Below the pieces are notes generated by a model. That model was not told the origin of the DNA. It searched no databases and worked only from the letters and a program-made list of their open reading frames with translations. A stretch of DNA of 64,000 nt from Sulfitobacter mediterraneus (GTDB lineage Bacteria; Pseudomonadota; Alphaproteobacteria; Rhodobacterales; Rhodobacteraceae), in contig NZ_CP069004.1 in assembly GCF_016801775.1 (NCBI RefSeq), forward strand, positions 1,922,001-1,986,000. The letters run 5' to 3'. The position numbers were made by a program, and so were the translations under genes. Below, piece after piece: positions 1-9,652 of this stretch (its first letter is position 1; each line of letters starts with the position of its first letter).

Positions 1-374
1 TCCATTCCGGCGACTTGGCCGTGCAACATGAGGATGGCTACATTCAGATCGCCGATCGCGCAAAAGACATCATCATCTCGGGCGGTGAAAACATCTCGTC
101 CGTCGAGGTTGAAGGTGTCCTGATGGAGCATCCGGACGTCAATCTTGCAGCTGTCGTCGCCAAACCCGATGAGAAATGGGGCGAAGTGCCCTGTGCCTTT
201 GTGGAGCTCAAACCCGGCGCAGAGGGGGACGAAGCGGCATTGATCGCCTTTGTCCGGCAAACGCTTGCAGGCTTCAAAGCGCCCAAAAGGGTGATCTTTC
301 AAGAGCTACCAAAAACCTCAACCGGTAAAATCCAGAAGTTCGAGTTGCGCACCATCGCCGGTCACTTGCGCTGA
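1..374 (+). CDS. Acyl-CoA synthetase (AMP-forming), C-terminal fragment
   Basis: Only the last ~124 codons are in the window; the reading frame is open through the left edge, so the gene starts upstream. What remains is the C-terminal domain of the ANL superfamily of AMP-forming acyl-CoA ligases: a tripeptide SGD just inside the edge (the hinge region), then the core [12 protein letters not shown] and, near the end, [10 protein letters not shown] containing the lysine that catalyses adenylation. The family activates a carboxylic acid with ATP and transfers it to CoA. The [12 protein letters not shown] form is typical of medium-chain and methylmercaptopropionate (DmdB-like) ligases in Roseobacters, but the substrate cannot be judged without the N-terminal domain. 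Confidence 0.85.
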   Translation, partial: HSGDLAVQHEDGYIQIADRAKDIIISGGENISSVEVEGVLMEHPDVNLAAVVAKPDEKWGEVPCAFVELKPGAEGDEAALIAFVRQTLAGFKAPKRVIFQELPKTSTGKIQKFELRTIAGHLR

Positions 375-471
375 GAACCATGGGCATTGGGCGCATTCTG
401 CCCATTGCCCCATTGCCCCGTTTCACCTCTGTGTTAAATTGAACAGATAACAAAGGCAGTGCAGCAAACCC

Positions 472-1485
472 ATGACCGCCCTCAGAGAATACGCCCGTCT
501 CGAAGCGACGGGCCTGTGGCGTGCCAGCCCCGACGCCCAGCGGCGCGAAGTGATCGTGTCTTTGGGCGATGCCACCCTGACTCTGACGGACATGAAAGAT
601 CAGCCGCTGGCGCATTGGTCTATCGCAGCTGTTGAACGGGCCAACCCCGAAGAGGTGCCGGCGCTCTATCATCCTGACGGCGATCCGGGCGAGACACTTG
701 AACTGCCGGAAAACGAGACCGAAATGGTCGCGGGGATTGAAAAACTGCGCCGCCGTATCCACAAAAGCCGCCCGAAACCGGGGCGTCTGCGCTGGCTTGG
801 GGTTCTGGTCTCGGTGGTTGTGGTGCTTGCGCTGGCGCTCTTTTGGTTGCCCGGCGCGATGCAGGACCACACTTTGCGGGTGGTGCCACAGGTCAAACGC
901 GCCGCCATTGGTGCAGAACTCCTTAAACGGATTGAACGTGTCTCGGGCACGCGCTGCACTGACGCAAGCGGGCTGGCCGCCCTTGGACTGCTCTCCAAGC
1001 GGCTCGGCGCGGGCAAGCTGGCGATCCTGCCCGAGATGCCACAACACAGCCTGCATCTGCCCGGCGGCGTGATCGTGCTGGACCGCGACGTGGTCGAGGA
1101 CTGGGAAGAGCCGGACGTGGCCGCCGGATATATCCTGACGGAAATGACCCGCCGCGCCGCCAAAGACCCGTTGCGCGATCTGCTTGAGGTCGTCGGCATC
1201 CGCGAGAATTTCCGCCTGTTGACCACCGGGGATGTCGCCCCTGCCGCCCTCGCAGCCTATGCTGAGCATCTGACCACAACGCCCCCCGATGCGCCGGATG
1301 TCGCCGCGCAGCTGGCCCGTTTTGGCGCGGCAGAGCTGCGCAGCACTCCCTACGCCTATGCCCGCGACATCACCGGCGAGACGGTTCTGCACCTGATCGA
1401 AGGCGATCCGATGAATGGAAAGCTCACCGAACCTTTGATGTCTGACGCCAACTGGCTGCGCCTGCAAAACATCTGCGGGGGTTAA
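472..1485 (+). CDS. Single-pass membrane protein with a degenerate M48-like C-terminal region
   Basis: A 337-residue protein of unknown function. The first ~100 residues are soluble, followed by basic residues and one strong hydrophobic segment at about 107-126, then a ~210-residue domain. That domain has LPGG at 196-199 followed by a short strand (VIVLDRD) and an acidic helix, a layout resembling the stretch just before the zinc helix of M48 peptidases. Where M48 enzymes have HExxH, this protein reads TEMTR (223-227), so a zinc-dependent protease activity is not supported. The fold resemblance is my inference. The downstream SGNH hydrolase gene starts 4 bases after the stop, so the two are probably co-transcribed. 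Confidence 0.7.
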   Translation: MTALREYARLEATGLWRASPDAQRREVIVSLGDATLTLTDMKDQPLAHWSIAAVERANPEEVPALYHPDGDPGETLELPENETEMVAGIEKLRRRIHKSRPKPGRLRWLGVLVSVVVVLALALFWLPGAMQDHTLRVVPQVKRAAIGAELLKRIERVSGTRCTDASGLAALGLLSKRLGAGKLAILPEMPQHSLHLPGGVIVLDRDVVEDWEEPDVAAGYILTEMTRRAAKDPLRDLLEVVGIRENFRLLTTGDVAPAALAAYAEHLTTTPPDAPDVAAQLARFGAAELRSTPYAYARDITGETVLHLIEGDPMNGKLTEPLMSDANWLRLQNICGG

Positions 1486-1489
1486 CGCC

Positions 1490-2242
1490 GTGTTGGACAC
1501 CATGGCCCGCTTGGCCCTGTCCCCGCTGTTGATTGCCCAAGCCCTAAAAGTCAGACGCATTGCCCAGCGGTTGCCCGAGGCTGCTGGACCCAGATCGGGT
1601 GTGTTGGGCAGTGGCCCGCCTCTGCGCCTGCGGATCGTCGGTGACAGCTCCGCCGCTGGTGTTGGCGTGCAAACCCAAACAGAGGCACTCAGCGGGCAAC
1701 TGGCCGCTGCGCTTGCGGGCCAGTTCACCGTTTCATGGCATCTGGACGCCTTGTCCGGCGCAACCACAAAAAGCACGCGAAAGCGCCTGCAAAACACAGC
1801 CGCCGATCCCGCCGATATCATGGTCACCGCATTGGGCGTGAACGATGTGACCCGGCTGCTGCCTCGCCGGACATGGCTGCGTCAACAAATGGCGCTATTT
1901 GACGACCTCAGGGCACGCCATGATCCGCGCCGAATATATCTGTCCGGCGTACCTCCGATGGGCGCGTTTCCATTGCTGCCACAGCCCCTGCGCTGGACCC
2001 TTGGCCGCCACGCCCAAGCCTTCGAGACCACGATGCAGCGCCATGCCGCCAAAACCGCCGACCTGACCTATGTGCCGTTTGATCTTCCGGCTGATCCAGG
2101 GCTGATGGCCTCGGACGGCTTCCACCCCAATGCGCAGCTCAACACGCTTTGGGCAAAAGAAATGGCCAGCCGGATCATCACCGACTGGCCAAAACTCAAA
2201 TCTGGATACCAGGGTCAGTCCCGCAGAACGCGCCCGTCGTAG
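1490..2242 (+). CDS. SGNH/GDSL-type esterase or lipase
   Basis: A 250-residue hydrolase of the SGNH/GDSL family, which cleaves ester or acyl bonds with a Ser-Asp-His triad. Seen: block I GDSSAAG with nucleophile Ser53, block III GVND with Asn118 (oxyanion hole), and block V SDGFHPN giving Asp209 and His212. The start is GTG at 1490, 4 bases after the previous stop; no better ATG lies in frame close by. There is no clear signal peptide, only a mildly hydrophobic N-terminus. The 3' end overlaps the convergent SPOR gene by 28 bases. The substrate is unknown; Roseobacter relatives are annotated only at family level. Confidence 0.85.
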   Translation: MLDTMARLALSPLLIAQALKVRRIAQRLPEAAGPRSGVLGSGPPLRLRIVGDSSAAGVGVQTQTEALSGQLAAALAGQFTVSWHLDALSGATTKSTRKRLQNTAADPADIMVTALGVNDVTRLLPRRTWLRQQMALFDDLRARHDPRRIYLSGVPPMGAFPLLPQPLRWTLGRHAQAFETTMQRHAAKTADLTYVPFDLPADPGLMASDGFHPNAQLNTLWAKEMASRIITDWPKLKSGYQGQSRRTRPS

Positions 2243-3369
2243 CCGGCACCGATCACCTTCTTTTGTGCCACTTGCGCAGCAGCTTGTCCCGCAAACGGTC
2301 CCGCTTGCACCATGCTGTAGAGCTTTCCGCCCTGCCGTTTTTTGCCGATACGGGCCGGCATCCCCATCCGCGCAATCCGTTGTGCCGCCGCCTTTGCCTT
2401 GGCCGGCGTCGTGAAAAGACCAATCTGAATATAGCGGGTCGCGTTGTCTGTCACTTTGGGTGCAACGCGGACCTCCGGCCTGGCCAATGGCACCTTGGGC
2501 GCAGACCGCGACGACAGAACCGGCGGGCGCACAACCGCAACCGGCCTTTGATTGCGAATGATCCGTTTCATCCGCTGCCCGTCCTTCTCGACGATGGTCA
2601 CTTCGCCCAAGCCCTGCCGTTGCCGGGCCAAATCGACATAAGGATAAACGAGTGGCACGCTGGCCGTCATATCGCGCCCGCTGCGCTGATCAATCAAACG
2701 GCGCGGCACGGTCTGGGTCCAGACCAGCAGCATGTCGTTGCGCCCGTCAAGATTCTGTTCGGCGCGGTGGGGGTTCAGACGGTCATCATCCCAAACCCGG
2801 CGATAGCCACGCGGGATTGTGACATTTCGGGTGTTCACGCGGTTTGCCACCACATGAACGGGCGCGATGCGGGTTTGCGGGGTGATCTCAACCCGTCCCG
2901 AGGCTGCGGTCCGCAGGTTGACAGGCGGCTTGGGAAACACATCAACCGATGCCACAGGAACCGGCTTGGGCGCGGTCTGGCGGCGCACAACCGGCGCCTT
3001 CCGGCGCGGCTTGGCTTTGGCCTTCGCAGGGCGCTCAGGTTTCACCACTGGGGATGGCGATGTCTCCGGCGCTGCAGCTGCCACTTCGGTTTCTTCCGGG
3101 ACCACTTCGGCGCTGGCCACCTGCGATGGCAGGCTGGGTGCAAAGCCGCAAACGATTTTGCGATCCCGCGTGACACGCGGCACCCAGGACACATTGCCGT
3201 CAATGCCCGCGCGGATAAAAACGCACCCCTCACTGTCGACATATTGTTTGCCCTTGAAGCTATCAGGCGGAAACTCTGTCGGTTGCCGTTCTGCTGTCTG
3301 GGCCTGAGCAAGGCCCAAGCCAAGTCCACCGGCCAAAGCTGAAGCTGCAATCAATCTGATGATCTTCAT
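2215..3369 (-). CDS. Secreted SPOR-domain protein
   Basis: A 384-residue exported protein. The chosen start (MKIIRLIAAS) gives a typical Sec signal peptide with cleavage near AQAQ at about residue 24; an upstream in-frame start would add five residues and weaken it. After a cysteine-containing region comes a Pro/Ala/Lys-rich linker, then a central region, and the final ~75 residues form a SPOR domain (two beta-alpha-beta units beginning YIQIGLF and YSMVQAGPF). SPOR domains bind denuded peptidoglycan glycan strands at the septum, so a role in cell-envelope division or remodelling is likely. Soluble rather than FtsN-like: no transmembrane anchor is left after the leader. Tail-to-tail overlap with the SGNH hydrolase. 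Confidence 0.85.
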   Translation of the reverse strand: MKIIRLIAASALAGGLGLGLAQAQTAERQPTEFPPDSFKGKQYVDSEGCVFIRAGIDGNVSWVPRVTRDRKIVCGFAPSLPSQVASAEVVPEETEVAAAAPETSPSPVVKPERPAKAKAKPRRKAPVVRRQTAPKPVPVASVDVFPKPPVNLRTAASGRVEITPQTRIAPVHVVANRVNTRNVTIPRGYRRVWDDDRLNPHRAEQNLDGRNDMLLVWTQTVPRRLIDQRSGRDMTASVPLVYPYVDLARQRQGLGEVTIVEKDGQRMKRIIRNQRPVAVVRPPVLSSRSAPKVPLARPEVRVAPKVTDNATRYIQIGLFTTPAKAKAAAQRIARMGMPARIGKKRQGGKLYSMVQAGPFAGQAAAQVAQKKVIGAGYDGRVLRD

Positions 3370-3466
3370 AACGTGTCCCCACACACAAGATGTTGTCAGA
3401 ATGCACCAGCAGACCGCCCAAGTCTAGGGTCAGAAATACACGCAACGCGTGAAAGCATGGCCCGGA

Positions 3467-4108
3467 TTATTTGGTCCCGAACATCCGGTCGCCCGCGTCC
3501 CCGAGGCCTGGCACGATATAGCCAACCTCATTGAGGCGCTCATCCAAGGCCGCCGTCACGATCGGCACATCCGGATGGGCCTCACGCATCCGCGCCACAC
3601 CTTCAGGCGCTGCCAAAAGACACAGAAACCGAATGTTGGTTGCGCCGGATTTCTTGAGCAGATCAATCGCTGCCACCGATGAATTTCCCGTCGCCAGCAT
3701 CGGATCAACGGCAATCACCAACCGGTCATCCAGCGCCTCAGGCACCTTGAAATAATACTGTACCGGCTTGAGCGTTTCCTCATCACGGTACAGCCCGACA
3801 AACCCAACCCGCGCCGAGGGGATCAACTCAAGCACCCCATCCAACAGGCCATTGCCCGCCCGCAGGATCGAAATCAGCGCCAGCTTTTTTCCGTCCAGAG
3901 TTGGCGCACTCATGGTCTGCATCGGGGTTTCGATCTCTTTGGTCGTCATCGGCAGGCCGCGCGTGACCTCATAAGCCAACAGCTGGCTGATCTCGCGCAG
4001 CAACTGACGGAACACCGCTGTCGGCGTTTCCTTGTCGCGCATGATGGTCAATTTGTGCTGCACCAGCGGGTGATCAACAACAGTCAGATGGTCGGCGGCA
4101 TGGGACAT
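3467..4108 (-). CDS. upp: Uracil phosphoribosyltransferase
   Basis: A 213-residue enzyme that makes UMP from uracil and PRPP in the cytoplasm. The PRPP-binding loop lies at about 131-144 ([14 protein letters not shown]) and the uracil-binding C-terminus has the usual [12 protein letters not shown] form. The start at 4108 is fixed by AGGAG six bases upstream; the frame is open further but encodes no family sequence. It is the last gene of a minus-strand pyrimidine and nucleoside salvage run cdd-deoA-deoB-upp; uracil released by DeoA from deoxyuridine would be recycled here. A 135-base gap carrying an intergenic repeat separates it from deoB. Confidence 0.96.
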   Translation of the reverse strand: MSHAADHLTVVDHPLVQHKLTIMRDKETPTAVFRQLLREISQLLAYEVTRGLPMTTKEIETPMQTMSAPTLDGKKLALISILRAGNGLLDGVLELIPSARVGFVGLYRDEETLKPVQYYFKVPEALDDRLVIAVDPMLATGNSSVAAIDLLKKSGATNIRFLCLLAAPEGVARMREAHPDVPIVTAALDERLNEVGYIVPGLGDAGDRMFGTK

Positions 4109-4177
4109 GGGGCAGCTCCTTTGGTTTACATGTCTTTTGGCCCGAAACGCCCGCCGCCGCAAGCGCAGCCCCCCTCC

Positions 4178-4233
4178 CTTTTTGGCCAAAAGTACTCCGG
4201 GGGAACCGGCTTTGCCGGTGGGGGCTGGCCCCC
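4178..4233 (+). repeat. Intergenic hairpin repeat, copy 1
   Basis: Between deoB and upp. It reads TTTTTGGCCAAAA, a short AT spacer, CCGGGGG, a 6-bp hairpin (ACCGGC / GCCGGT, loop TTT), then the self-complementary GGGGGCTGGCCCCC. Related copies are at 18845-18887 and, inverted, at 56385-56445. In copy 1 the strand carrying the canonical order is opposite to the surrounding operon. Confidence 0.7.
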
Positions 4234-4243
4234 AAATCAACGT

Positions 4244-5437
4244 TTACGTCTGTGGAGCGACCCCCAAATGGTCCGCCACCACATGCGCCACATCGGCAAA
4301 GCCGATCTGCCCCAGTGGCCCCTGCGCCCCGCCTGTCACCAGCACGGGCACCCGTTCCCGGGTGTGATCGGTGCCGATCCACGTCGGGTCATTGCCGTGA
4401 TCGGCGGTCAGGACCATAAGATCACCCGGCCGCAGCCGCGCCATGATCTGCCCGATCTCACGGTCAAACCACTCCAGCGCACGGGCATAGCCGGACACAT
4501 CGCGGCGGTGACCATATTCACTGTCGAATTCCACAAAATTGGCAAAGGTAAATGATCCGTCTTCCGCCTCATCCACCAAATCACCCAAATGTCCCATCAG
4601 CGCCGCGTCACGTCCTTTGCGGACCTCATCAATCCCCTGCATTGAGAAAATATCGCCAATCTTGCCAATGGCATAGACTTTACCGCCCGCGTCTTGCACC
4701 CAATTGGTCAACACCGGCTTGGGGGGCATAATCGCAAAATCACGGCGGTTGGCAGTGCGTTCAAACCCGCTGGCGGCATCGCCGACGAAGGGCCGCGCGA
4801 TCACACGGCCGACTTTCATCTCATGCAACATCGGCGCAACGGCGCGGCAAAGATCCAACAGGCGGTCGAGCCCAAAATGGTCCTCATGCGCGGCGATCTG
4901 CAAAACGGAATCGGCAGAAGTGTAGCAGATTGGCCAACCTGTTTCGCAGTGCTCCGCTCCCAGATCAGCAATGACTGCCGTGCCAGAGGCATGGCAATTG
5001 CCCAAGATCCCCTCGGTTCCGGCCATCTTCGCCAAATGCGCAGTAACATGATCGGGAAAGGCTGGCGTCTCGTCCGGGAAGTAATGCCAATCCCACGGCA
5101 CGGGCAATCCGGCCAGTTCCCAATGCCCTGACGGCGTATCCTTGCCGCGCGATACTTCGGTGGCCGCGCCCCAGCCGCCTTTGATCTCTGCATGCAGGTC
5201 CGGCAGATCCAGACCGCTGGCCAGTTTAACCGCCGCACCAAGGCCAAGCGCCGAAAGCACCGGCAGTTTTAACGGCCCGCTGCGCCCCTCTTCGGCCTTG
5301 CCCGCCGCACAGGCCTGCGCAATATGGCCCAGCGTATTGGCTCCGGTATCAGGCTGATCCCCGTTGAAAAACTGGTCCGCATCCGGCGCGCCGCCAATGC
5401 CGACACTGTCCATCACCACCAAAAATGCACGCGCCAT
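4244..5437 (-). CDS. deoB: Phosphopentomutase
   Basis: A 397-residue member of the alkaline-phosphatase superfamily that interconverts (deoxy)ribose 1- and 5-phosphate, linking nucleoside breakdown to sugar metabolism. Metal ligands are recognisable in the N-terminal MDSVGIGGAPDA and in the C-terminal TADHGNDPTW and GTDHTRE segments; the phosphorylated threonine is in KDTPSGHWE (Thr101). The start codon shares one base with the deoA stop (TAATG), so translation is coupled. No deoC (deoxyribose-phosphate aldolase) is found in the window. Confidence 0.96.
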   Translation of the reverse strand: MARAFLVVMDSVGIGGAPDADQFFNGDQPDTGANTLGHIAQACAAGKAEEGRSGPLKLPVLSALGLGAAVKLASGLDLPDLHAEIKGGWGAATEVSRGKDTPSGHWELAGLPVPWDWHYFPDETPAFPDHVTAHLAKMAGTEGILGNCHASGTAVIADLGAEHCETGWPICYTSADSVLQIAAHEDHFGLDRLLDLCRAVAPMLHEMKVGRVIARPFVGDAASGFERTANRRDFAIMPPKPVLTNWVQDAGGKVYAIGKIGDIFSMQGIDEVRKGRDAALMGHLGDLVDEAEDGSFTFANFVEFDSEYGHRRDVSGYARALEWFDREIGQIMARLRPGDLMVLTADHGNDPTWIGTDHTRERVPVLVTGGAQGPLGQIGFADVAHVVADHLGVAPQT

Positions 5438-6744
5438 TATCCTACCCTTTCGATGATCAGATCAGGCAGGTCTGCCCGCTTGTCCGACAGGGTCATCGCG
5501 GCCCGCACCGCCGCGACCGCCTGATCCGCCAGATCCGACCGGCTGGCATGTACGACGGCCAAGGTTTGCCCGCGTGTCACCCTTTCGCCCAGCCGCACCA
5601 CTTCTGACAGGCCAACCGCCGGGTTCACCTCGTCGCTTTCAATTTTGCGCCCGCCGCCCAGTTCCACCACAGCAAGGCCAAGCGCCTCACCGTCGATTGC
5701 TGTGACATAGCCCGCACTGGTGGCCTTGACCGCGCGGATCACCGTGGCCTCGGGCAGAAATCGCTGCCAGTTTTCGACAAAGCTGACCGGCCCGCCCAAG
5801 GCGGCCAGCATTTTGCCAAACACCTCAGCCGCGGCACCCGAGCGGATGGCAGTCACAATCGCATCCGCGCCTGCCTGCACATCCGGCACCAATCCACCAT
5901 TGGCCAACAACACACCGCCAAGCGCCGCCGCCACATCGATGATCGGACCCTGCTCATCTCCGCGCAACACGCGCATCACCTCTGCCACCTCAAGCGCATT
6001 GCCAAGGCTCGGCACCAAAGGTTGGTTCATGTCGCTGATCACCGCCGTTGTGCGGCAACCGGCAGCATTGGCCGTTGCGGTCAGCGCCTTTGCCAAAGCC
6101 TGCGCTTCCGGAAGCTCTTTCATAAAAGCACCGCTTCCGACTTTCACGTCCAGCACCAGCCCCTCAAGACTGGCGGCCAGTTTTTTGCTGAGGATCGACG
6201 CGGTGATCAGATCCAGCGAATCCACCGTAGAAGTCACATCACGCACCGCATAAAGCCGCTTGTCCGCGGGCGCGATGTTGCCCGTGGCCCCGACGATGGC
6301 ACAGCCGACCTGACGCACGATGTCGTGCAAGCGTGCCTCCTCGACTTGCGTCGTCACGCCCGGTATGGCCTCCAGCTTGTCCAGCGTGCCGCCTGTATGG
6401 CCAAGGCCGCGCCCAGAAATCATCGGCACAAAAGCCCCGCAAGCCGCCAAGGCGGGCGCAAGAATCAAGGACACACAATCCCCGACACCGCCGGTGGAAT
6501 GTTTGTCCAGCACGGGCCCGTTCAGATCCCATTTCAGCACTTGCCCGGAATCGCGCATCGCCAGCGTCAGCGCCACGCGGCCCGCGTCATCCAGACCATT
6601 GCGGCAAATCCCCATGGCAAATGCGCCTGCTTGGGCGGCGCTCATCTCGCCGCTGGCAAGGGCGGCGGCGGCCCAACCCAATTCGGACGCATCCAGCGGT
6701 TCTTGATGACGCAGTTTGGCCAATATCGTTCGGGCGTTGGTCAT
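5437..6744 (-). CDS. deoA: Thymidine phosphorylase
   Basis: A 435-residue enzyme that splits thymidine or deoxyuridine with phosphate into the base and deoxyribose 1-phosphate. The signature KHSTGGVGD lies at 81-89, followed by SGRGLGHTGGTLDKLE (110-125), the phosphate and substrate region. The C-terminal ~90 residues form the usual pyrimidine-nucleoside-phosphorylase C domain. The ATG follows the cdd stop directly (TGAATG), indicating coupled translation in the salvage operon. Confidence 0.96.
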   Translation of the reverse strand: MTNARTILAKLRHQEPLDASELGWAAAALASGEMSAAQAGAFAMGICRNGLDDAGRVALTLAMRDSGQVLKWDLNGPVLDKHSTGGVGDCVSLILAPALAACGAFVPMISGRGLGHTGGTLDKLEAIPGVTTQVEEARLHDIVRQVGCAIVGATGNIAPADKRLYAVRDVTSTVDSLDLITASILSKKLAASLEGLVLDVKVGSGAFMKELPEAQALAKALTATANAAGCRTTAVISDMNQPLVPSLGNALEVAEVMRVLRGDEQGPIIDVAAALGGVLLANGGLVPDVQAGADAIVTAIRSGAAAEVFGKMLAALGGPVSFVENWQRFLPEATVIRAVKATSAGYVTAIDGEALGLAVVELGGGRKIESDEVNPAVGLSEVVRLGERVTRGQTLAVVHASRSDLADQAVAAVRAAMTLSDKRADLPDLIIERVG

Positions 6745-7140
6745 TCAGCCCTCCATATGCGCGGCGGCAAAGGCACCGGGCAACAGATCTGCCAGAGTTG
6801 TATGTTCTTCGAGGCCTGCAGTTGTCGCCATGGTGACGGGCACTGCGCCGGCGCCAAACTCGGCCAGCTTCTGACGGCATCCGCCGCAGGGCGTCACCGG
6901 CAATTCACTGCCTGCCACCACATAGGCTTCGGTCAGCTCGGTCTCGCCCGCAGCCACCATCGCGGCAATCGCGCCCGCCTCGGCGCAGGTGCCTTCGGGA
7001 TAGGCCACGTTTTCGACGTTGCAGCCAACATAGACCGCACCGGACACTGCACGGATCGCCGCCCCTACCTTGAAGTTGGAATAGGGGGCATGCGCATTTT
7101 CGCGGACCTGCACGGCGGCGGCTCTTAATTCTTGGGACAT
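6745..7140 (-). CDS. cdd: Cytidine deaminase
   Basis: A 131-residue enzyme of the small tetrameric class that deaminates cytidine and deoxycytidine to uridine and deoxyuridine. Zinc and catalytic residues are present: CAE (Cys52, Glu54) and PCGGC (Cys85, Cys88). AAGAGAG precedes the ATG. It is the first gene of the salvage operon, whose promoter should lie in the 189-base divergent gap shared with maeB. Confidence 0.95.
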   Translation of the reverse strand: MSQELRAAAVQVRENAHAPYSNFKVGAAIRAVSGAVYVGCNVENVAYPEGTCAEAGAIAAMVAAGETELTEAYVVAGSELPVTPCGGCRQKLAEFGAGAVPVTMATTAGLEEHTTLADLLPGAFAAAHMEG

Positions 7141-7329
7141 TGCGCTCTCTTTTTCGGGTCACTCATTCACTTCCGATAAGGTTACGATGGATTTGCGCAG
7201 ATTATCCACCCGCTTGCCGTTACGATCTGTTAGAAAGTGTGAAACCGGATCGGTGCGCAGAAATGTCGTATTGGCTGGATCGAAAAAGTAGTTTAACGCT
7301 AAACCATATTTTTCTCAGGGAGCCTTTTC

Positions 7330-9603
7330 ATGTCCGACAAGCCAAATCTCCGTCAGGCCGCGCTTGATTATCATGCCTTTCCCAAGCCGGGCAAGCTTGA
7401 GATCCGGGCGACCAAACCATTGGCCAACGGGCGTGATCTGGCGCGAGCCTATTCCCCTGGCGTGGCCGAAGCCTGCCTTGAAATCAAGGAAGATCCCGCA
7501 ACGGCTGCGCTCTATACATCCCGTGCCAATCTGGTGGCAGTGGTGACAAACGGCACCGCGGTTCTGGGGCTTGGCAATATTGGCGCACTGGCCTCCAAAC
7601 CGGTGATGGAAGGCAAGGCAGTCCTGTTCAAGAAGTTTGCCAGCATCGACTGCTTTGACATCGAAGTGGACGAAAGCGATCCGGAAAAGCTGGCGGATAT
7701 TGTCTGTGCGCTTGGCCCCACCTTTGGCGCGATCAATCTCGAAGACATCAAAGCGCCCGATTGCTTTACCGTTGAACGGATCTGCCGCGAGCGGATGAAT
7801 ATCCCGGTTTTCCACGACGATCAGCACGGCACAGCCATCGTTGTCGGCGCAGCAGCCAAGAACGCCCTGCATGTGGCGGGTAAGAAATTTGAGGATATCA
7901 AGATTGTCTCAACCGGCGGCGGCGCGGCGGGCATTGCCTGTCTGAATATGCTGCTCAAACTTGGCGTTAAGCGCGAGAACGTCTGGCTTTGTGACATTCA
8001 CGGGTTGGTTTACGAGGGCCGTGAGGTCGATATGAACCCGATCAAGGCCGAATATGCCCAAGCCACGGACCTGCGCACGCTGGATGATGTGATCCATGAC
8101 GCAGACATGTTCCTTGGCCTGTCCGGGCCGGGCGTATTGTCCCCTGAAATGGTCGGCAAGATGACCAAGCGGCCGATCATTTTTGCCCTCGCCAATCCCA
8201 CGCCCGAAATCCTGCCGGATCTGGCGCGGGCCGTGGCACCGGATGCGATCATTGCCACAGGCAGGTCCGATTTTCCAAATCAGGTCAACAATGTACTGTG
8301 TTTTCCCTTCATATTCCGGGGCGCATTGGATGTCGGGGCCACCACCATCAATGACGAGATGCAGCTGGCCTGTATTGACGGCATTGCCGCCCTCGCACGT
8401 GCAACGACCTCCGCCGAGGCCGCCGCAGCCTACCAAGGCGAGCAACTGACCTTCGGGGCGGATTATCTGATCCCCAAACCCTTTGACCCGCGCCTGATCG
8501 GAGTGGTGTCATCTGCCGTCGCCAAGGCTGCGATGGAAACCGGCGTGGCGGCGCGGCCCATTGACGATCTTGAGGCATATAAACACCGCCTGGACGGATC
8601 TGTGTTCAAATCCGCATTGCTGATGCGGCCCGTATTTGAGGCGGCCCGCACCTCGCCGCGCCGCCTGGTCTTTGCAGAAGGCGAAGATGAACGGGTGCTG
8701 CGCGCCGCGCAGGCGATCATTGAGGAAACCGTCGAACGCCCGATCCTGATTGGCCGCCCCGAGGTGATCGAACGGCGGATCGAGAAGGCGGGCCTGACCC
8801 TCAAACTTGGCGACAACGTGGATCTGGTAAACCCCGAAAACGATCCGCGCTACCGCGACTATTGGGAAACCTATCATCAGCTGATGGCCCGGCGCGGCGT
8901 ATCGCCCGACATTGCCCGCGCGGTCATGCGCACCAACACCACCGCGATCGGTGCGGTGATGGTGCATCGCGGCGAGGCCGACAGCCTGATCTGCGGCACC
9001 TTTGGTGAGTTCCGTTGGCATATGAATTACGTCGAACAGGTGCTGGGTCGGGACGGTCTGCGGCCGCATGGCGCTTTGTCGATGATGATCCTCGAAGACG
9101 GGCCGCTCTTTATCGCCGACACGCAGGTGCATCTGCACCCCACCCCCGAACAGATTGCCGAGATCGCACGCGGCGCGGCGCGGCATGTGCGCCGCTTTGG
9201 TCTGGAGCCCAAGGTCGCCTTCTGTTCGCAAAGCCAATTTGGCAATCAAGGCGAAGGCAGCGGCAAACGACTGCGGGCGGCCATTCGTCTGTTGGATGCA
9301 GGGGGCGATGACTTTGCCTACGAGGGCGAGATGAACATCGACACCGCGCTGGACCCCGAACTGCGCGAGCGGCTTTTGCCCGGCAACCGGCTTGATGGGG
9401 CAGCCAATGTTCTGGTCTTCGCCCATGCGGATGCGGCATCGGGCGTGCGCAACATTCTCAAGATGAAAGGCGGCGGTCTAGAGGTCGGACCGATCCTGAT
9501 GGGCATGGGAAACCGGGCGCATATCGTTTCACCCTCGATCACGGCCCGCGGGCTGCTGAACGTGGGGGCAATTGCGGGCACACCTGTTGCGCATTACGGC
9601 TGA
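7330..9603 (+). CDS. maeB: NADP-dependent malic enzyme fused to a phosphotransacetylase-like domain
   Basis: A 757-residue protein. Residues ~1-420 are a malic enzyme (oxidative decarboxylation of malate to pyruvate), with YSPGVAEAC near the N-terminus, HDDQHGTA, and the nucleotide-binding STGGGAAG. Residues ~430-757 match the phosphate acetyltransferase family ([13 protein letters not shown], later [11 protein letters not shown]). In MaeB-type enzymes this second domain generally has no proven transacetylase activity and is thought to mediate acetyl-CoA regulation. AGGGAG lies eight bases before the ATG. The gene is single, with its own upstream region divergent from cdd, and feeds pyruvate/acetyl-CoA supply during growth on C4 acids. 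Confidence 0.95.
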   Translation: MSDKPNLRQAALDYHAFPKPGKLEIRATKPLANGRDLARAYSPGVAEACLEIKEDPATAALYTSRANLVAVVTNGTAVLGLGNIGALASKPVMEGKAVLFKKFASIDCFDIEVDESDPEKLADIVCALGPTFGAINLEDIKAPDCFTVERICRERMNIPVFHDDQHGTAIVVGAAAKNALHVAGKKFEDIKIVSTGGGAAGIACLNMLLKLGVKRENVWLCDIHGLVYEGREVDMNPIKAEYAQATDLRTLDDVIHDADMFLGLSGPGVLSPEMVGKMTKRPIIFALANPTPEILPDLARAVAPDAIIATGRSDFPNQVNNVLCFPFIFRGALDVGATTINDEMQLACIDGIAALARATTSAEAAAAYQGEQLTFGADYLIPKPFDPRLIGVVSSAVAKAAMETGVAARPIDDLEAYKHRLDGSVFKSALLMRPVFEAARTSPRRLVFAEGEDERVLRAAQAIIEETVERPILIGRPEVIERRIEKAGLTLKLGDNVDLVNPENDPRYRDYWETYHQLMARRGVSPDIARAVMRTNTTAIGAVMVHRGEADSLICGTFGEFRWHMNYVEQVLGRDGLRPHGALSMMILEDGPLFIADTQVHLHPTPEQIAEIARGAARHVRRFGLEPKVAFCSQSQFGNQGEGSGKRLRAAIRLLDAGGDDFAYEGEMNIDTALDPELRERLLPGNRLDGAANVLVFAHADAASGVRNILKMKGGGLEVGPILMGMGNRAHIVSPSITARGLLNVGAIAGTPVAHYG

Positions 9604-9652
9604 TCAGTGACCCAAAGGCGGCAGACAGGCCCCTCCTCTGATTTACACAATT

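Noticed and set aside
371..471. Imperfect inverted GGGCATTGGGC / GCCCATTGCCC sequence as a terminator of the acyl-CoA synthetase gene
   Set aside because: The arms pair poorly and no T-run follows; too weak to list.
274..1827. Long minus-strand open frame across the first membrane protein and SGNH gene
   Set aside because: Antisense shadow; both genes on the plus strand have clear motifs or features.
2149..3342. Plus-strand 397-codon open frame opposite the SPOR gene
   Set aside because: The minus-strand frame has a signal peptide and SPOR domain; this one has neither.
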